Shown here: in pieces, positions 16,661 through 26,352 of the stretch
How the letters are laid out: each line of letters starts with the position of its first letter
Numbering within the stretch: position 1 is the first letter of the stretch
Assembly: GCF_030499575.1 (NCBI RefSeq)
Contig: NZ_JASTLC010000001.1
Location: 9,200,001-9,264,000 of the forward strand
Direction: 5' to 3'
DNA length: 64,000 nt
Source: Streptomyces sp. DG2A-72
Lineage (GTDB): Bacteria; Actinomycetota; Actinomycetes; Streptomycetales; Streptomycetaceae
The notes under the pieces: generated by a model
Told to the model about the DNA's origin: nothing
What the model saw: only the letters and a program-made list of their open reading frames with translations
Databases searched by the model: none
Position numbers and translations under genes: made by a program

Positions 16661-17917
16661 ATGGGCACGCAGTACGGCGCGGAACCGCGCCCCGCCGGCA
16701 CACCGAAGGCCGTCGGAATCGTCTGGGGGCTGCTGGTCCTCAACACGCTCGGCTCCGCCGGGGCGAAGACCATCGTCCCGCTGCCCCGCTCCCTCATCCA
16801 GATGGTCACCATGGGCGCGCTGGTCGCCGCGTTCGCGCTGGCGCTCGCGCTCAATCGCCGGCTGCGCATCCGGGCCAGCGCCTATGTGCTCCTGCTCACC
16901 CTGCTGCTGGTGCCGAGCGTGATCTCCAGCGTGTACCTGGAGTCCGGGTTCGGCGCGCTGTTCCGCTGCGCCCGGCTGGCCCTCTTCGTCGGCACGCTGT
17001 GGCTGCTCAGCCGCTGGTGGGACGGCGGCCTGACGTTCGTCAGGCACCACATCCGGATGTACTTCGCGGTGCTCGGATCGGTGGCCGCCGGCCTGGCCAT
17101 CTCACCGGGCGCGGCCCTGCCCGACCTCTACGGCGGGCGCCTCGTCGGCGCGTTGTGGCCGCTCACCCCGCCGCAGATCGGACAGTACGCCGCGGTGATC
17201 ATCGGGCTCACCGTGCTGCTCGTACTGGGCCGCAGAACCGACCGGGCCGGCGCGGCGGTGGTCATCGTGCCGTCACTCGTCCTGCTCGCGTTGACCCACA
17301 CCCGGACGGCCACGCTCGGCCTGTTCATCGGCCTTGCGCTGGCGATCGGCTCGCTCATCCTGACCAGCGCCGCCGCCCGCCGGTTCTTCACCTGGACGGT
17401 GCTGTGCGCCACGGTGGCCGCGGTGGGGTTCAGCTCCGCGCTCCAGGCGTGGTTCCTGCGCGGACAGAGCCAGGAGAACTTCTCCAACCTCACCGGTCGG
17501 GCCAAGGTCTGGGAGGCCCTGCTGGCAGCGCCCCGGACGACCGCGGAGAAGGTGTTCGGCATGGGCCTGGGCGACAAGTCGTTCGGCGGGCTGCCGATCG
17601 ACAACAGCTGGCTGGCCGTTTACCAGGAACAGGGTCTGATCGGCGTCGCCCTGGTGGCGGCGATCATCATCGTCCTGGGCGGCGTCGCGTTGCTGCGGCC
17701 ACCGTCGCTGGAGAGGGCCTGCGCGATCTTCCTGATCAGCTACTGCGCGATCGCGTCGTACACCGAGGCCGGCCTTGGCGACGCCTCGCCGTATCTGCTG
17801 CATCTGGCCCTGGCCGCCTCGCTGTTGGCGGCACCGGCCGTGACCGCTCCTGTCGCGATGCCCGAAGTCCCGCGACGACACATCCCGCGCTGGGCCCGTA
17901 GATCGGAGGTGATCTGA
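16661..17917 (+). CDS. O-antigen polymerase/ligase-like (Wzy) membrane protein
   Basis: A 418-residue polytopic membrane protein with about ten hydrophobic segments and the O-antigen ligase signature region around 'LLALTHTRTATLGLFIGLA' and 'FGMGLGDKSFGGLPIDNSW'. It probably joins lipid-linked repeats into polymer outside the cytoplasmic membrane, working with the Wzz pair and flippase. ATG 16661 is one base after the lipoprotein stop; GTG 16652 is an alternative start. Confidence 0.82.
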   Translation: MGTQYGAEPRPAGTPKAVGIVWGLLVLNTLGSAGAKTIVPLPRSLIQMVTMGALVAAFALALALNRRLRIRASAYVLLLTLLLVPSVISSVYLESGFGALFRCARLALFVGTLWLLSRWWDGGLTFVRHHIRMYFAVLGSVAAGLAISPGAALPDLYGGRLVGALWPLTPPQIGQYAAVIIGLTVLLVLGRRTDRAGAAVVIVPSLVLLALTHTRTATLGLFIGLALAIGSLILTSAAARRFFTWTVLCATVAAVGFSSALQAWFLRGQSQENFSNLTGRAKVWEALLAAPRTTAEKVFGMGLGDKSFGGLPIDNSWLAVYQEQGLIGVALVAAIIIVLGGVALLRPPSLERACAIFLISYCAIASYTEAGLGDASPYLLHLALAASLLAAPAVTAPVAMPEVPRRHIPRWARRSEVI

Positions 17918-17919
17918 GC

Positions 17920-19128
17920 ATGTACGTCCTCGTGGTGCACAACCGCTACGCCTCGGCGCAGCCGAGCGGGGAGAACAAGGTCGTCGACCAGGAGGTGGAG
18001 CTGCTGCGCGCGGCCGGCCACCGGGTCGAGGTGTTCGAGCGGCGCAGCGACGACATCGCCGCCCGGTCTCTGCTCGGCAAGGTCGCGGTGCCGCTGCTCG
18101 TACCGTGGAACCCGGGGGTCCGCGCGGAACTCGCCGCCCGGCTGCGCACCGACCGGCCGGACGTGGTCCACGTCCACAACGTCTTCCCGCTTCTGTCGCC
18201 CGCCGTGCTGGCCGCCTGCGCCGACGCCGGGGTGCCCGCCGTCGCCACGCTGCACAACTACACCCAGATCTGCCCGCCCGGCACGCTGCAGCGGGACGGC
18301 CTGCCGTGCACCGAGTGTGTCGGGTCGACGCCGCTGCCCGCAGTCCGGCACGGCTGCTACCGCAGCTCCCGCCTTGCGACGGTGCCGCTCGCGGTCAGCC
18401 TGTCGGTCAACCGGCGGCGGTGGTGGTCCGGCGTGGAGCGGTTCTTCTGCATCTCCGCGGCACAGCGCGACGTCCTGGTGCGGGCCGGCATGCCGGCCGA
18501 GCGGCTGGTGGTGAAGCACAACTTCGTGCCCGACCCGGACGACCGCCGATCAGGCGAGGGCGAGCATCTGCTCTTCCTCGGCCGGCTCGCGGAGGCCAAG
18601 GGCGTACGGCTGCTCATGTCCGCGTGGGACGAGATCGCGGCGAGCGGCGGTCTGGGCGTACCGCTCGTGATCGCCGGCACGGGGCCACTGGAGCGAGAGG
18701 TGACCGCCTGGGCGGCGGGCCGGGACGACGTCCGCTACGTCGGCCTGTTGGACCCGGCGGAGTGCCGGAAGGCCGTCGCGCGGTCGGTCGCCGTGGTGGC
18801 TCCCTCGACCTGGCTGGAGGCGTTCGGCCTGGTGGTCGTGGAGGCGATGGCGGCGGGGGTCCCGGTCGTCGCCGCCGGTCACGGCGCCTTCGTCGAACTC
18901 GTCGAGGACGGGGTGACCGGACTGCTGCACCGGCCGGGCGAGTCGGCCTCGCTCGCGTCCTGCATACGCCGGATCGCGGCCGAGCCGGCCCTGGGCCGGG
19001 AGATGGGCGAGGCGGCCCGGCGCCGTTACGAGCGGGGCTTCAGCCCGGCCGTCGGGCTGAAGCGCCTGGTGGAGGAGTACCGCACCGCGATCGTGGGGCG
19101 GACGAAATCAATGGGGGACAGTAGATGA
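17920..19128 (+). CDS. Glycosyltransferase family 4 with Cys motif
   Basis: A 402-residue GT-B enzyme. After the N-terminal 'VVHNRYASAQPSGENKVVD' and 'VVHVHNVFPLLSPAVL' it has a Cys cluster ('CPPG', 'CTECVG', 'HGCYRSS') common in this GT4 subgroup and probably structural. The donor-binding half has 'LFLGRLAEAKGVRLLMSAW' and 'EAFGLVVVEAMAAGVPVV'. The gene is 2 nt after the polymerase gene and overlaps the next by 4 nt. Confidence 0.88.
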   Translation: MYVLVVHNRYASAQPSGENKVVDQEVELLRAAGHRVEVFERRSDDIAARSLLGKVAVPLLVPWNPGVRAELAARLRTDRPDVVHVHNVFPLLSPAVLAACADAGVPAVATLHNYTQICPPGTLQRDGLPCTECVGSTPLPAVRHGCYRSSRLATVPLAVSLSVNRRRWWSGVERFFCISAAQRDVLVRAGMPAERLVVKHNFVPDPDDRRSGEGEHLLFLGRLAEAKGVRLLMSAWDEIAASGGLGVPLVIAGTGPLEREVTAWAAGRDDVRYVGLLDPAECRKAVARSVAVVAPSTWLEAFGLVVVEAMAAGVPVVAAGHGAFVELVEDGVTGLLHRPGESASLASCIRRIAAEPALGREMGEAARRRYERGFSPAVGLKRLVEEYRTAIVGRTKSMGDSR

Positions 19129-20369
19129 CACGATGCCGACTCTGCGGCTCGGAAGCCATGGCGAGCGTCGTCGATCTCGGGGCGACGCCACCGTGTGAGA
19201 GCTTTCTCGCCGCGGACCAACTGGATCAGCCGGAGCCGGCGTACCCGCTGCACCTGCGGGTCTGCACCGACTGCTGGCTGGCGCAGATCCCGCCGCTGAT
19301 CACGCCGGAGGAGACGTTCAAGGAGTACGCGTACTTCTCCTCGTACTCGACCTCCTGGGTGGAGCACGCGCGCACGTTCGTCGCCGACGCCGTACAGCGC
19401 CTCGCTCTCGACTCCGACGGCTCCGATGCCTTCGTGGTCGAGGTCGCGAGCAACGACGGGTACCTGCTGAGGCACGTGGTGGACCGCGGGATCCGCTGCC
19501 TGGGCATCGAGCCGTCGGTGAACGTCGGCGCGTCGGCGCGGGACGCGGGTGTGCCCACGCTCACGGAGTTCCTGGACCCGGCCACCGGAGCAGCCGTCCG
19601 CGAAGAGCACGGCCCGGCGGACCTGGTCGTGGCCAACAACGTGTACGCGCACATCCCCGACGTCGTCGGTTTCACCCAGGGGCTGCGCGCCCTGGTCGCC
19701 GACGACGGCTGGGTCTCCATCGAGGTGCAGCACCTGCTGACCCTGATCGAGGAGAACCAGTACGACACGATCTACCACGAGCACTTCCAGTACTACACGG
19801 TCGCGTCCGCGACCCGGGCCCTGGCGAGCGGCGGACTCGCGCTTGTGGACGTCGAGTTGCTGCCCACGCACGGTGGTTCGATCCGGCTGTGGGCCCGGCC
19901 GGCCGAGGTGGCGGGCGAGCCGACGCGGCGGGTGGCCGACGTACTGGCCCGGGAGAAGGCCGCCGGGCTGCAGGAGCTGTCCGGGTACACCGAGTTCTCC
20001 GCCCGGGTGGCCAAGGTGCGCCGGGACCTCCTCAAGTTCCTCATCGAGGCGGCCGAGCGCGGCGAGACGGTCGTCGGCTACGGCGCCCCGGGCAAGGGCA
20101 ACACCCTGCTCAACCACTGCGGTATCCGCCCCGACCTGCTCCCGTACACGGTCGACCGCAACCCCTACAAGCACGGCAGGTTCACCCCGGGCACCCGCAT
20201 CCCGATCCTGCCGCCCGAGCAGATAGCCGCCGACAAACCGGACTACGTCCTCGTCCTGCCGTGGAACCTGCGGACCGAGTTGGCCGAGCAGCTGTCCTTC
20301 GTGCACGACTGGGGCGGTCGGCTTGTCTTTCCCATTCCGGAACTGAGCATTGTCGAGGTCAAGTCATGA
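19125..20369 (+). CDS. NDP-sugar C-methyltransferase family protein
   Basis: A 414-residue three-domain methyltransferase: zinc-binding N-terminus ('CRLCGSE', 'CTDCW'), SAM-binding core ('VVEVASNDGYLL'), and the C-terminal domain with 'VGYGAPGKGNTLLNHCGI'. These define the C-methyltransferases of branched deoxysugars (TylC3/EvaC type), although a subset of the family has other roles. It would add a branch methyl to a keto-sugar nucleotide. It overlaps both neighbours by 4 nt, placing it with the cytidylyltransferase and epimerase. Confidence 0.87.
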   Translation: MTRCRLCGSEAMASVVDLGATPPCESFLAADQLDQPEPAYPLHLRVCTDCWLAQIPPLITPEETFKEYAYFSSYSTSWVEHARTFVADAVQRLALDSDGSDAFVVEVASNDGYLLRHVVDRGIRCLGIEPSVNVGASARDAGVPTLTEFLDPATGAAVREEHGPADLVVANNVYAHIPDVVGFTQGLRALVADDGWVSIEVQHLLTLIEENQYDTIYHEHFQYYTVASATRALASGGLALVDVELLPTHGGSIRLWARPAEVAGEPTRRVADVLAREKAAGLQELSGYTEFSARVAKVRRDLLKFLIEAAERGETVVGYGAPGKGNTLLNHCGIRPDLLPYTVDRNPYKHGRFTPGTRIPILPPEQIAADKPDYVLVLPWNLRTELAEQLSFVHDWGGRLVFPIPELSIVEVKS

Positions 20370-21160
20370 AGGTCGTTCTGTTCTGCGGCGGTTACGGGAT
20401 GCGCATGCGCAACGGGACCTCCGACGACGTCCCCAAGCCGATGGCGATGGTCGGCCCGCGACCGCTGATCTGGCACGTCATGCGCTACTACGCGCACTTC
20501 GGGCACACGGAGTTCATCCTCTGCCTCGGGTACGGGGCCCACCACATCAAGGACTTCTTCCTCAACTACGAGGAGACGGTGTCCAACGACTTCGTGCTGA
20601 GAGGCGGGCGGACCGAGCTGCTGTCCACCGACATCGCCTCCTGGACGATCACGTTCGCGCAGACCGGCATCGAGTCACCGATCGGGGAGCGGCTGCGCCG
20701 GGTGCGGCACCACCTGGACGGCGACGAGATGTTCCTCGCCAACTACGCCGACGTGCTCACCGACGCCCCACTGCCGGAGATGATCGAGAACTTCGCCCGG
20801 CGCGACGCCGGTGCGTCGATGACGGTGGTGCCGCCGCAGTCGTCGTTCCACTGCGTGGAGCTGGGCGAGGACGGCCTGGTGGGGGGCATCACCGCGGTGA
20901 GCGAACTGCCGCTGTGGGAGAACGGCGGCTACTTCGTGCTCCGCCAGGAGGTCTTCGACCACATACCGGAGAACGGGGACCTGGTCGCCGACGGATGCGC
21001 CCAACTCGCCAAGCGCGGCCGGTTGGTGGCACACCAGCACCGCGGCTTCTGGAAGCCGACCGACACCGTGAAGGAGCGGGCCGCGCTCGATGCCGCCTAC
21101 GCCCGGGGCGACCGCCCCTGGGCCGTGTGGGAGCAGGACAGCGCCGGGGTGAAGGCGTGA
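20366..21160 (+). CDS. Glucose-1-phosphate cytidylyltransferase-like
   Basis: A 264-residue sugar-phosphate nucleotidyltransferase closest to RfbF. It has 'FCGGYGMRMRNGTSDDVPK' (nucleotide-binding loop and Lys), 'IWHVMRYYAHFGHTEFILC' and 'FFLNYEETVSNDF'. It probably makes CDP-glucose or a similar activated sugar that the neighbouring C-methyltransferase and epimerase modify. No CDP-glucose 4,6-dehydratase (RfbG) is obvious nearby, so the pathway may differ from classic CDP-deoxysugars. ATG 20366 overlaps the previous stop. Confidence 0.85.
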   Translation: MKVVLFCGGYGMRMRNGTSDDVPKPMAMVGPRPLIWHVMRYYAHFGHTEFILCLGYGAHHIKDFFLNYEETVSNDFVLRGGRTELLSTDIASWTITFAQTGIESPIGERLRRVRHHLDGDEMFLANYADVLTDAPLPEMIENFARRDAGASMTVVPPQSSFHCVELGEDGLVGGITAVSELPLWENGGYFVLRQEVFDHIPENGDLVADGCAQLAKRGRLVAHQHRGFWKPTDTVKERAALDAAYARGDRPWAVWEQDSAGVKA

Positions 21161-21804
21161 TCCGGCTCGGTGCCGGGCCGCTGGACCGGATCGTCGCGGT
21201 GGGCGCGCACTGCGACGACATCGCCATCGGGGCGGGCGGCACGCTGCTGACGCTGTGCCGCGCGCGGCCGGGGATCCGTGTCGACGCGCTGGTGCTCTCC
21301 GGCGGTGGCAGCGAGCGGGAGCAGGAGGAGCGGGCCGCGCTCGCCGCCTTCTGCCCGGGCGCCGACCTGCGGCTGACCGTGGACAAGCTGCCGGACGGCC
21401 GGCTTCCCGCGCACTGGGAGGAGGCCAAGTCCGCGGTCGAGGAGCTGCGCGAGCGGACCGACCCGGATCTGGTCCTCGCCCCGCGTACCGATGACGCGCA
21501 CCAGGACCACCGCGGTCTCGCGCAGCTGATACCGACCGCGTTCCGCGACCACCTCGTCCTCGGCTACGAGATCGTCAAGTGGGACGGCGATCTCGGCCGG
21601 CCGGCCGCCTACCAGCCGCTGTCGCCGGAGCTCGCCCAACAGAAGGTGCGGCTGCTGCAGGAGCACTACCCCTCGCAGCGCCACCGGCCCTGGTACGACC
21701 GCGAGGCCTTCCTCGGCCTGGCCCGGATCCGCGGCATCGAATGCCATGAGCGCTACGCCGAGGCGTTCGCCGTCACCAAACTCGTTCTCAACCTGGGGGA
21801 TTGA
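21157..21804 (+). CDS. PIG-L family deacetylase
   Basis: A 215-residue zinc-dependent N-deacetylase fold (LmbE/PIG-L). Metal-binding motifs are 'GAHCDDIAIGAGG' near the N-terminus and 'PRTDDAHQDHRGL' in the middle. Family members remove acetyl groups from N-acetylhexosamine-containing substrates. In this cluster it may deacetylate an aminosugar nucleotide or lipid-linked sugar. GTG 21157 overlaps the cytidylyltransferase stop (GTGA), and the next gene follows after 3 nt. Confidence 0.85.
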   Translation: MIRLGAGPLDRIVAVGAHCDDIAIGAGGTLLTLCRARPGIRVDALVLSGGGSEREQEERAALAAFCPGADLRLTVDKLPDGRLPAHWEEAKSAVEELRERTDPDLVLAPRTDDAHQDHRGLAQLIPTAFRDHLVLGYEIVKWDGDLGRPAAYQPLSPELAQQKVRLLQEHYPSQRHRPWYDREAFLGLARIRGIECHERYAEAFAVTKLVLNLGD

Positions 21805-21807
21805 ACC

Positions 21808-22833
21808 TTGCGCGTACTGCTCACCGGACACCAGGGCTACCTGGGCACCGTCATGGCCCCGGTCCTTGCCGCCGCCGGACACGAGGTCGTCGGCCTCGAC
21901 GCCGGCCTGTTCGCCGACTGCGTCCTCGGCCCGACGCCGGCCGACCCGCAGGGGCACCGGGTGGACCTGCGTGACGTCACGGCGGAACACGTGGCCGGCG
22001 TGGACGCCGTGATCCACCTGGCCGCGCTCTCCAACGACCCGCTCGGTTCGCTGGCACCGGAACTCACCTACGACATCAACCACCACGCGTCCGTACGGCT
22101 CGCCCGGCTGGCCCGCGACGCCGGAGTGCGGCGCTTCCTGTACGCGTCGACCTGCTCGGTCTACGGCGCCGCCGGCGGTGACGACCTGGTGGGCGAGGAC
22201 GCCCCGCTGCGCCCGGTGACGCCGTACGCGGAGTCCAAGGTGCGGGTGGAGGACGACCTGCACGCGCTGGCCGACGGCGACTTCACCCCGGTGTTCATGC
22301 GCAACGCCACCGCGTTCGGCTATTCGCCCCGGCTGCGCGCCGACATCGTGCTGAACAACCTGGTGGGCCACGCGCTCCTGTCCGGCGAGGTGCTGGTGCT
22401 CTCCGACGGCACCCCCTGGCGCCCGCTGGTGCACGCCGCCGACATCGCACGGGCCTTCGCGACCGCGCTGACCGCGCCGCGCGAAGCGGTGCACGACCGG
22501 GCGTTCAACATCGGCAGCGAGATCAACAACGTCACGGTCGCGGAGATCGCCGCGCAGGTCGCCGAGGCGGTGTCCGGTGCGAAGGTGGTGATCACCGGGG
22601 AGAACGGTGCCGATCCGCGGTCGTACCGGGTGGACTTCTCCCGGTTCCGCGCCGCGATTCCCGGCTTCGACTGCGAGTGGACGGTGAAGCAGGGCGCGCT
22701 CGAACTCGCCGATGCCTACCGGAAGTTCGGCCTGACCCGCGAAGGCTTCGAGCAACGCTTCACCCGCCTCGCCGTGCTGCGCGCGGCGTCCGAGTCCGGC
22801 GCCGTCGACGACACCCTGCGGTGGCGCCCGTGA
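21808..22833 (+). CDS. NAD-dependent sugar epimerase/dehydratase
   Basis: An extended short-chain dehydrogenase of 341 residues. It has the NAD motif 'TGHQGYLG', 'YASTCSVYG' with the catalytic Ser/Thr and 'TPYAESK' with the YxxxK pair. Such proteins epimerise, dehydrate or reduce sugar nucleotides. Beside a cytidylyltransferase and a C-methyltransferase it likely acts on the same activated sugar. TTG start at 21808; overlaps the next gene by 4 nt. Confidence 0.87.
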   Translation: MRVLLTGHQGYLGTVMAPVLAAAGHEVVGLDAGLFADCVLGPTPADPQGHRVDLRDVTAEHVAGVDAVIHLAALSNDPLGSLAPELTYDINHHASVRLARLARDAGVRRFLYASTCSVYGAAGGDDLVGEDAPLRPVTPYAESKVRVEDDLHALADGDFTPVFMRNATAFGYSPRLRADIVLNNLVGHALLSGEVLVLSDGTPWRPLVHAADIARAFATALTAPREAVHDRAFNIGSEINNVTVAEIAAQVAEAVSGAKVVITGENGADPRSYRVDFSRFRAAIPGFDCEWTVKQGALELADAYRKFGLTREGFEQRFTRLAVLRAASESGAVDDTLRWRP

Positions 22834-24104
22834 CCGAGATCGGCGAGGAGATGTACGCGCTGGTGGAGCGGATGTACCCGCTGTGCCGGAGCATCACCGG
22901 CGACGGTGTGCGCGCCACCTTGGACATCGTGGGGGAGTACATCCCGCTCCAGAGGCACGAGGTGCCGACCGGCACGCAGGTGCTCGACTGGACCGTGCCG
23001 CAGGAGTGGAACATCCGCGACGCGTACATCGCCGACACCACCGGCCACCGCGTCGTCGACTTCGCCGCGTCCAGCCTGCACGTGCTCGGCTACAGCGTGC
23101 CGGTGTCGGCGACCATGCCGCTGGCCGAACTGCGGGAACACCTGCACACCCTGCCGGAGCACCCGAACTGGGTGCCGTACCGCACCAGTTACTACAAGCC
23201 GGAATGGGGTTTCTGCCTGGCCCAGGAGACGTTGGACGCGATGCCGGACGGCGACTACGAAGTGCGCATCGACTCAACCCTCGCCGACGGACACCTCACC
23301 TACGCCGAGCACGTGGTCCCCGGGCAGGTCCCCGACGAGGTGATCGTCTCCTGCCACGTCTGCCACCCGTCGCTGGCCAACGACAACCTGGCCGGCATCG
23401 CGGTGGCGACGTTCCTGGCCCGGACGCTGGCGGAGCAGACGCCGTACTACACCTACCGGTTCATCTTCGCGCCCGGCACCATCGGGGCGATCACCTGGCT
23501 GGCCCGCAACGTGGAGCGGGTGGAGCGGGTCAAGCACGGCCTGGTCCTGGCCTGCGCCGGCGACTCGGGCCACCTGACGTACAAGCAGAGCAGACGCGGC
23601 GACGCGGAGATCGACCGGGTCATGGGGCACGTGCTGGCCGCCTCCGAACGCCCGCACCGCGTCACCGAGTTCACTCCGTACGGCTACGACGAGCGGCAGT
23701 TCTGCTCGCCCGGGTTCGATCTCGGCGTGGGCTCGCTCAGCCGTACCCCGTACGCGGGCTATCCCGAGTACCACACGTCGGCGGACAACCTGGACTTCGT
23801 CTCCCCGGAGGCGATGGCGGACACGCTCGCCGTCTGCCGCGAGGCGTTCGCTGTCCTCGACCGCAACCGGCGGTACCTCAACCTCAGTCCCTACGGTGAA
23901 CCGCAGTTGGGCCGGAGGGGCCTGTACGACGCGCTCGGCGGTCGCAGCGACACCAAGCAGGCTCAGATGGCCATGCTCTGGGTGCTCAACCTGTCCGATG
24001 GCGAGCACAGTCTGCTGGACGTCGCCGAGCGGTCCGGGCTGCCGTTCGACACCGTCGTTGCCGCGGCCGACGCCCTGCACGGCGCCGGGCTGATCAAGGC
24101 ATGA
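22830..24104 (+). CDS. DUF4910 (aminopeptidase-like) protein
   Basis: A 424-residue protein of the DUF4910/DUF2172 family, an M28-peptidase-like zinc fold often found in NDP-sugar and polysaccharide clusters with unproven activity. Possible metal ligands are in 'SCHVCHPSLANDNLAG', 'CAGDSGHLTYK' and 'EYHTSADN'. A short winged-helix-like C-terminus follows ('LSDGEHSLLDVAERSGL'). GTG 22830 overlaps the previous stop and the next gene starts 4 nt before its end. It may hydrolyse an amide on a sugar rather than a peptide. Confidence 0.8.
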   Translation: MTEIGEEMYALVERMYPLCRSITGDGVRATLDIVGEYIPLQRHEVPTGTQVLDWTVPQEWNIRDAYIADTTGHRVVDFAASSLHVLGYSVPVSATMPLAELREHLHTLPEHPNWVPYRTSYYKPEWGFCLAQETLDAMPDGDYEVRIDSTLADGHLTYAEHVVPGQVPDEVIVSCHVCHPSLANDNLAGIAVATFLARTLAEQTPYYTYRFIFAPGTIGAITWLARNVERVERVKHGLVLACAGDSGHLTYKQSRRGDAEIDRVMGHVLAASERPHRVTEFTPYGYDERQFCSPGFDLGVGSLSRTPYAGYPEYHTSADNLDFVSPEAMADTLAVCREAFAVLDRNRRYLNLSPYGEPQLGRRGLYDALGGRSDTKQAQMAMLWVLNLSDGEHSLLDVAERSGLPFDTVVAAADALHGAGLIKA

Positions 24105-25408
24105 CGCCGATGACCACCGAGGGGGAGAACCCGCAGACGACGGCGCGACCGGCCGGATCCGCCCGGCGGGCCCTTGTCGGCCGGCTGTCCTGGGGACTGG
24201 CCGACCAGGCGGCCTCCAGCATGACCAACCTCGCGGTGGGGATCTACGTGGCGCGCTCGCTGGGGGTGACCGCGTTCGGCGTGTTCAGCCTGGTATGGGT
24301 GACCTACGGCGTCGTACTCAACGTCTCCCGGGGCCTTGCCACCGACCCGCTCGTGGTGCGCTTCAGCGGCGTGCCGGACGCGCCCTGGCGGGGGGCGGTG
24401 GTCCGGTCGTCGGGTGCCGCGCTCGGCGTCGGTGCCGCCCTGGGCGCGGCGTGTGTGCTGGCCGGCCTTGCTCTCGGCGGGCGTGTGGGGCCCGCGTTCG
24501 CCTGCCTCGGCGTCGTACTGCCGGGGCTGCTGCTGCAGGACGCCTGGCGGTACTCGTTCTTCGCCGCCGGCGCCGGGCGGAAGGCGTTCGTCAACGACCT
24601 CGTGTGGGGCGTCGCGCTCGTCCCGGCCATGGTGGTGGCGGCCCGCGTGGGCAGCGTGGCCGCTTTCGTGCTCGCCTGGGGCGCGTCCGCCGCGGTGGCC
24701 TCGGTGTACGGCTGCTTCCAGTCCGGGATCCGGCCCCGGATGACCGGAGCGCGCGAGTGGCTTCGCGACCATCGTGACCTCGGCTCCCGGTACCTCGTCG
24801 AGAACGTCGGCGTCAGCGGCGCGTCCCAGCTGCGGGCGTACGGGCTCGGCGCGATCGTCGGAGTCGGCGCGGTGGGTGCGGTCCGGGGCGCCGAGCTGCT
24901 GCTCGGCCCGTTCCTCGCGGTGCTGATGGGTCTTTCGCTAGTGACCGTCGCGGAGGCGGCACGGGTGCTGCGGCGGGCCCCGCACCGGCTGGCCAAGTTC
25001 TGCCTCCTGCTCGGCGCCGGGCAGGCCGCCGCCGCGCTGCTCTGGGGCGCGGCGCTGCTGCTGGTGCCGGACAGAGTCGGCGAGCTGGTGCTCGGCGGCG
25101 TCTGGCACTCCGCCTCTGAGCTCATCGTGCCGGCCACGCTCGGCGTCGCGGGCGCCGGCCTCGGCACCGGCGCGGCGGCCGGGCTCCGCGCCCTCGCCGC
25201 GGCCCGGCGCAGCCTGCGCGCCCAACTGTTCGCCTCCGCCTGCTATGTCGGCGGCGGGCTCGGCGGGGCGGCCGTGGGCGGCACGGTCGGCTCGGCCTGG
25301 GGCGTCGCCGCCGCGACCGCCTGCGCCTCGGCCGTGTGGTGGCTGCAGCTGCGGTCCGCCCTGCGCGAGCACCACCAGAACACGATTCTCGAAGTGAGGA
25401 CGTCATGA
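24101..25408 (+). CDS. Wzx-like flippase / MATE-superfamily exporter
   Basis: A 435-residue polytopic membrane protein with about twelve hydrophobic segments beginning at 'WGLADQAASSMTNLAVGIY'. This start and the pattern match polysaccharide flippases, which move lipid-linked repeats across the membrane. It completes the Wzx/Wzy/Wzz set of the cluster. Overlaps both neighbours by 4 nt. Confidence 0.78.
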   Translation: MTPMTTEGENPQTTARPAGSARRALVGRLSWGLADQAASSMTNLAVGIYVARSLGVTAFGVFSLVWVTYGVVLNVSRGLATDPLVVRFSGVPDAPWRGAVVRSSGAALGVGAALGAACVLAGLALGGRVGPAFACLGVVLPGLLLQDAWRYSFFAAGAGRKAFVNDLVWGVALVPAMVVAARVGSVAAFVLAWGASAAVASVYGCFQSGIRPRMTGAREWLRDHRDLGSRYLVENVGVSGASQLRAYGLGAIVGVGAVGAVRGAELLLGPFLAVLMGLSLVTVAEAARVLRRAPHRLAKFCLLLGAGQAAAALLWGAALLLVPDRVGELVLGGVWHSASELIVPATLGVAGAGLGTGAAAGLRALAAARRSLRAQLFASACYVGGGLGGAAVGGTVGSAWGVAAATACASAVWWLQLRSALREHHQNTILEVRTS

Positions 25409-26352
25409 CCCACCACCCCCGGCTGAGCATCGGCCTGCCCGTGTACAACGGCGAGGAGTACCTGGCCGAGTCGCTCGACGCCCTGCTCGGCCAGACCTAC
25501 GAGGACTTCGAGCTGGTCATCTCCGACAACGCCTCGACCGACGGGACCGAGGACATCTGCCGCAAGTACGCCGGGCAGGACTCGCGCATCCGGTACCTCC
25601 GCCTGCCCCGGAACGTCGGTGCCGCACCGAACCACAACTACGTGTTCACCGAGTGCCGCGGTGAGCTGTTCAAGTGGGCTTCGCACGACGACCTTTACGC
25701 CCGCGATCTGCTACGGCGCTGCGTATCGGCGCTGGACGAGCGGCCGGACATGATCCTCGCGCACTCCGGCCAGGCGGTCATCGACGGCGACGGCCAGGTG
25801 AAGGTCCCGTACGAGTACGGGCTCGCCACCGACTCGCCGCACGCGCCGGAGCGCTTCCGCAGCCTGCTGTTCGAGCCCGGTGGCGACGACTTCTACGGGG
25901 TGATGCGGGCCGACGTGCTGCGCCGGGTGAAGCCGCACGACAGCTACCACCACGCGGACCGCACGTTCGTCGCCGAGATCACCCTGCACGGGCCCTTCCA
26001 CCAGGTACCGGAACTGCTGTACTTCCGCCGCGACCACCCCACCCGCGCCGAGCGGGCGAACCCGTCCAAGCGCTCCCGGTGCGTCAACCTGGACCCGCGC
26101 CGGGCAGGCCCGCTGCACCCGACGCCCCGGCTGCTCGCCGAGTACGTCTGGGGCTTCGCCTCGGCGATCCGGCGGGCGCCGTTGTCCCCGGCCGACCGGC
26201 GCGCGTGCTACCGCCACCTGGGCGCATGGATGACCAGCAGGGTCCGGCCGGGCTCCGGTGAGCGGGTCGAGGACCGCGCCCCGGTCGACGCGGCCAAGCT
26301 CACGGTCTCCGTCGACGCCCTCGTCGCCGGCCGTGAGGGGAGGCAGGTATGA
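25405..26352 (+). CDS. Glycosyltransferase family 2
   Basis: A 315-residue GT-A enzyme. It has 'LSIGLPVYNGEEYLAESLD' at the N-terminus, 'VISDNASTDGTEDICRKY', and 'FKWASHDDLYARDLL' carrying the DxD-like acidic motif. It adds one sugar of the repeat unit using a nucleotide donor. ATG 25405 overlaps the flippase stop (ATGA) and the next gene overlaps its end by 4 nt. Confidence 0.88.
   Translation: MTHHPRLSIGLPVYNGEEYLAESLDALLGQTYEDFELVISDNASTDGTEDICRKYAGQDSRIRYLRLPRNVGAAPNHNYVFTECRGELFKWASHDDLYARDLLRRCVSALDERPDMILAHSGQAVIDGDGQVKVPYEYGLATDSPHAPERFRSLLFEPGGDDFYGVMRADVLRRVKPHDSYHHADRTFVAEITLHGPFHQVPELLYFRRDHPTRAERANPSKRSRCVNLDPRRAGPLHPTPRLLAEYVWGFASAIRRAPLSPADRRACYRHLGAWMTSRVRPGSGERVEDRAPVDAAKLTVSVDALVAGREGRQV

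Noticed and set aside
14992..16869. 625-codon minus-strand frame
   Set aside because: Antisense to the beta-helix lipoprotein and the polymerase start; no recognisable domain.
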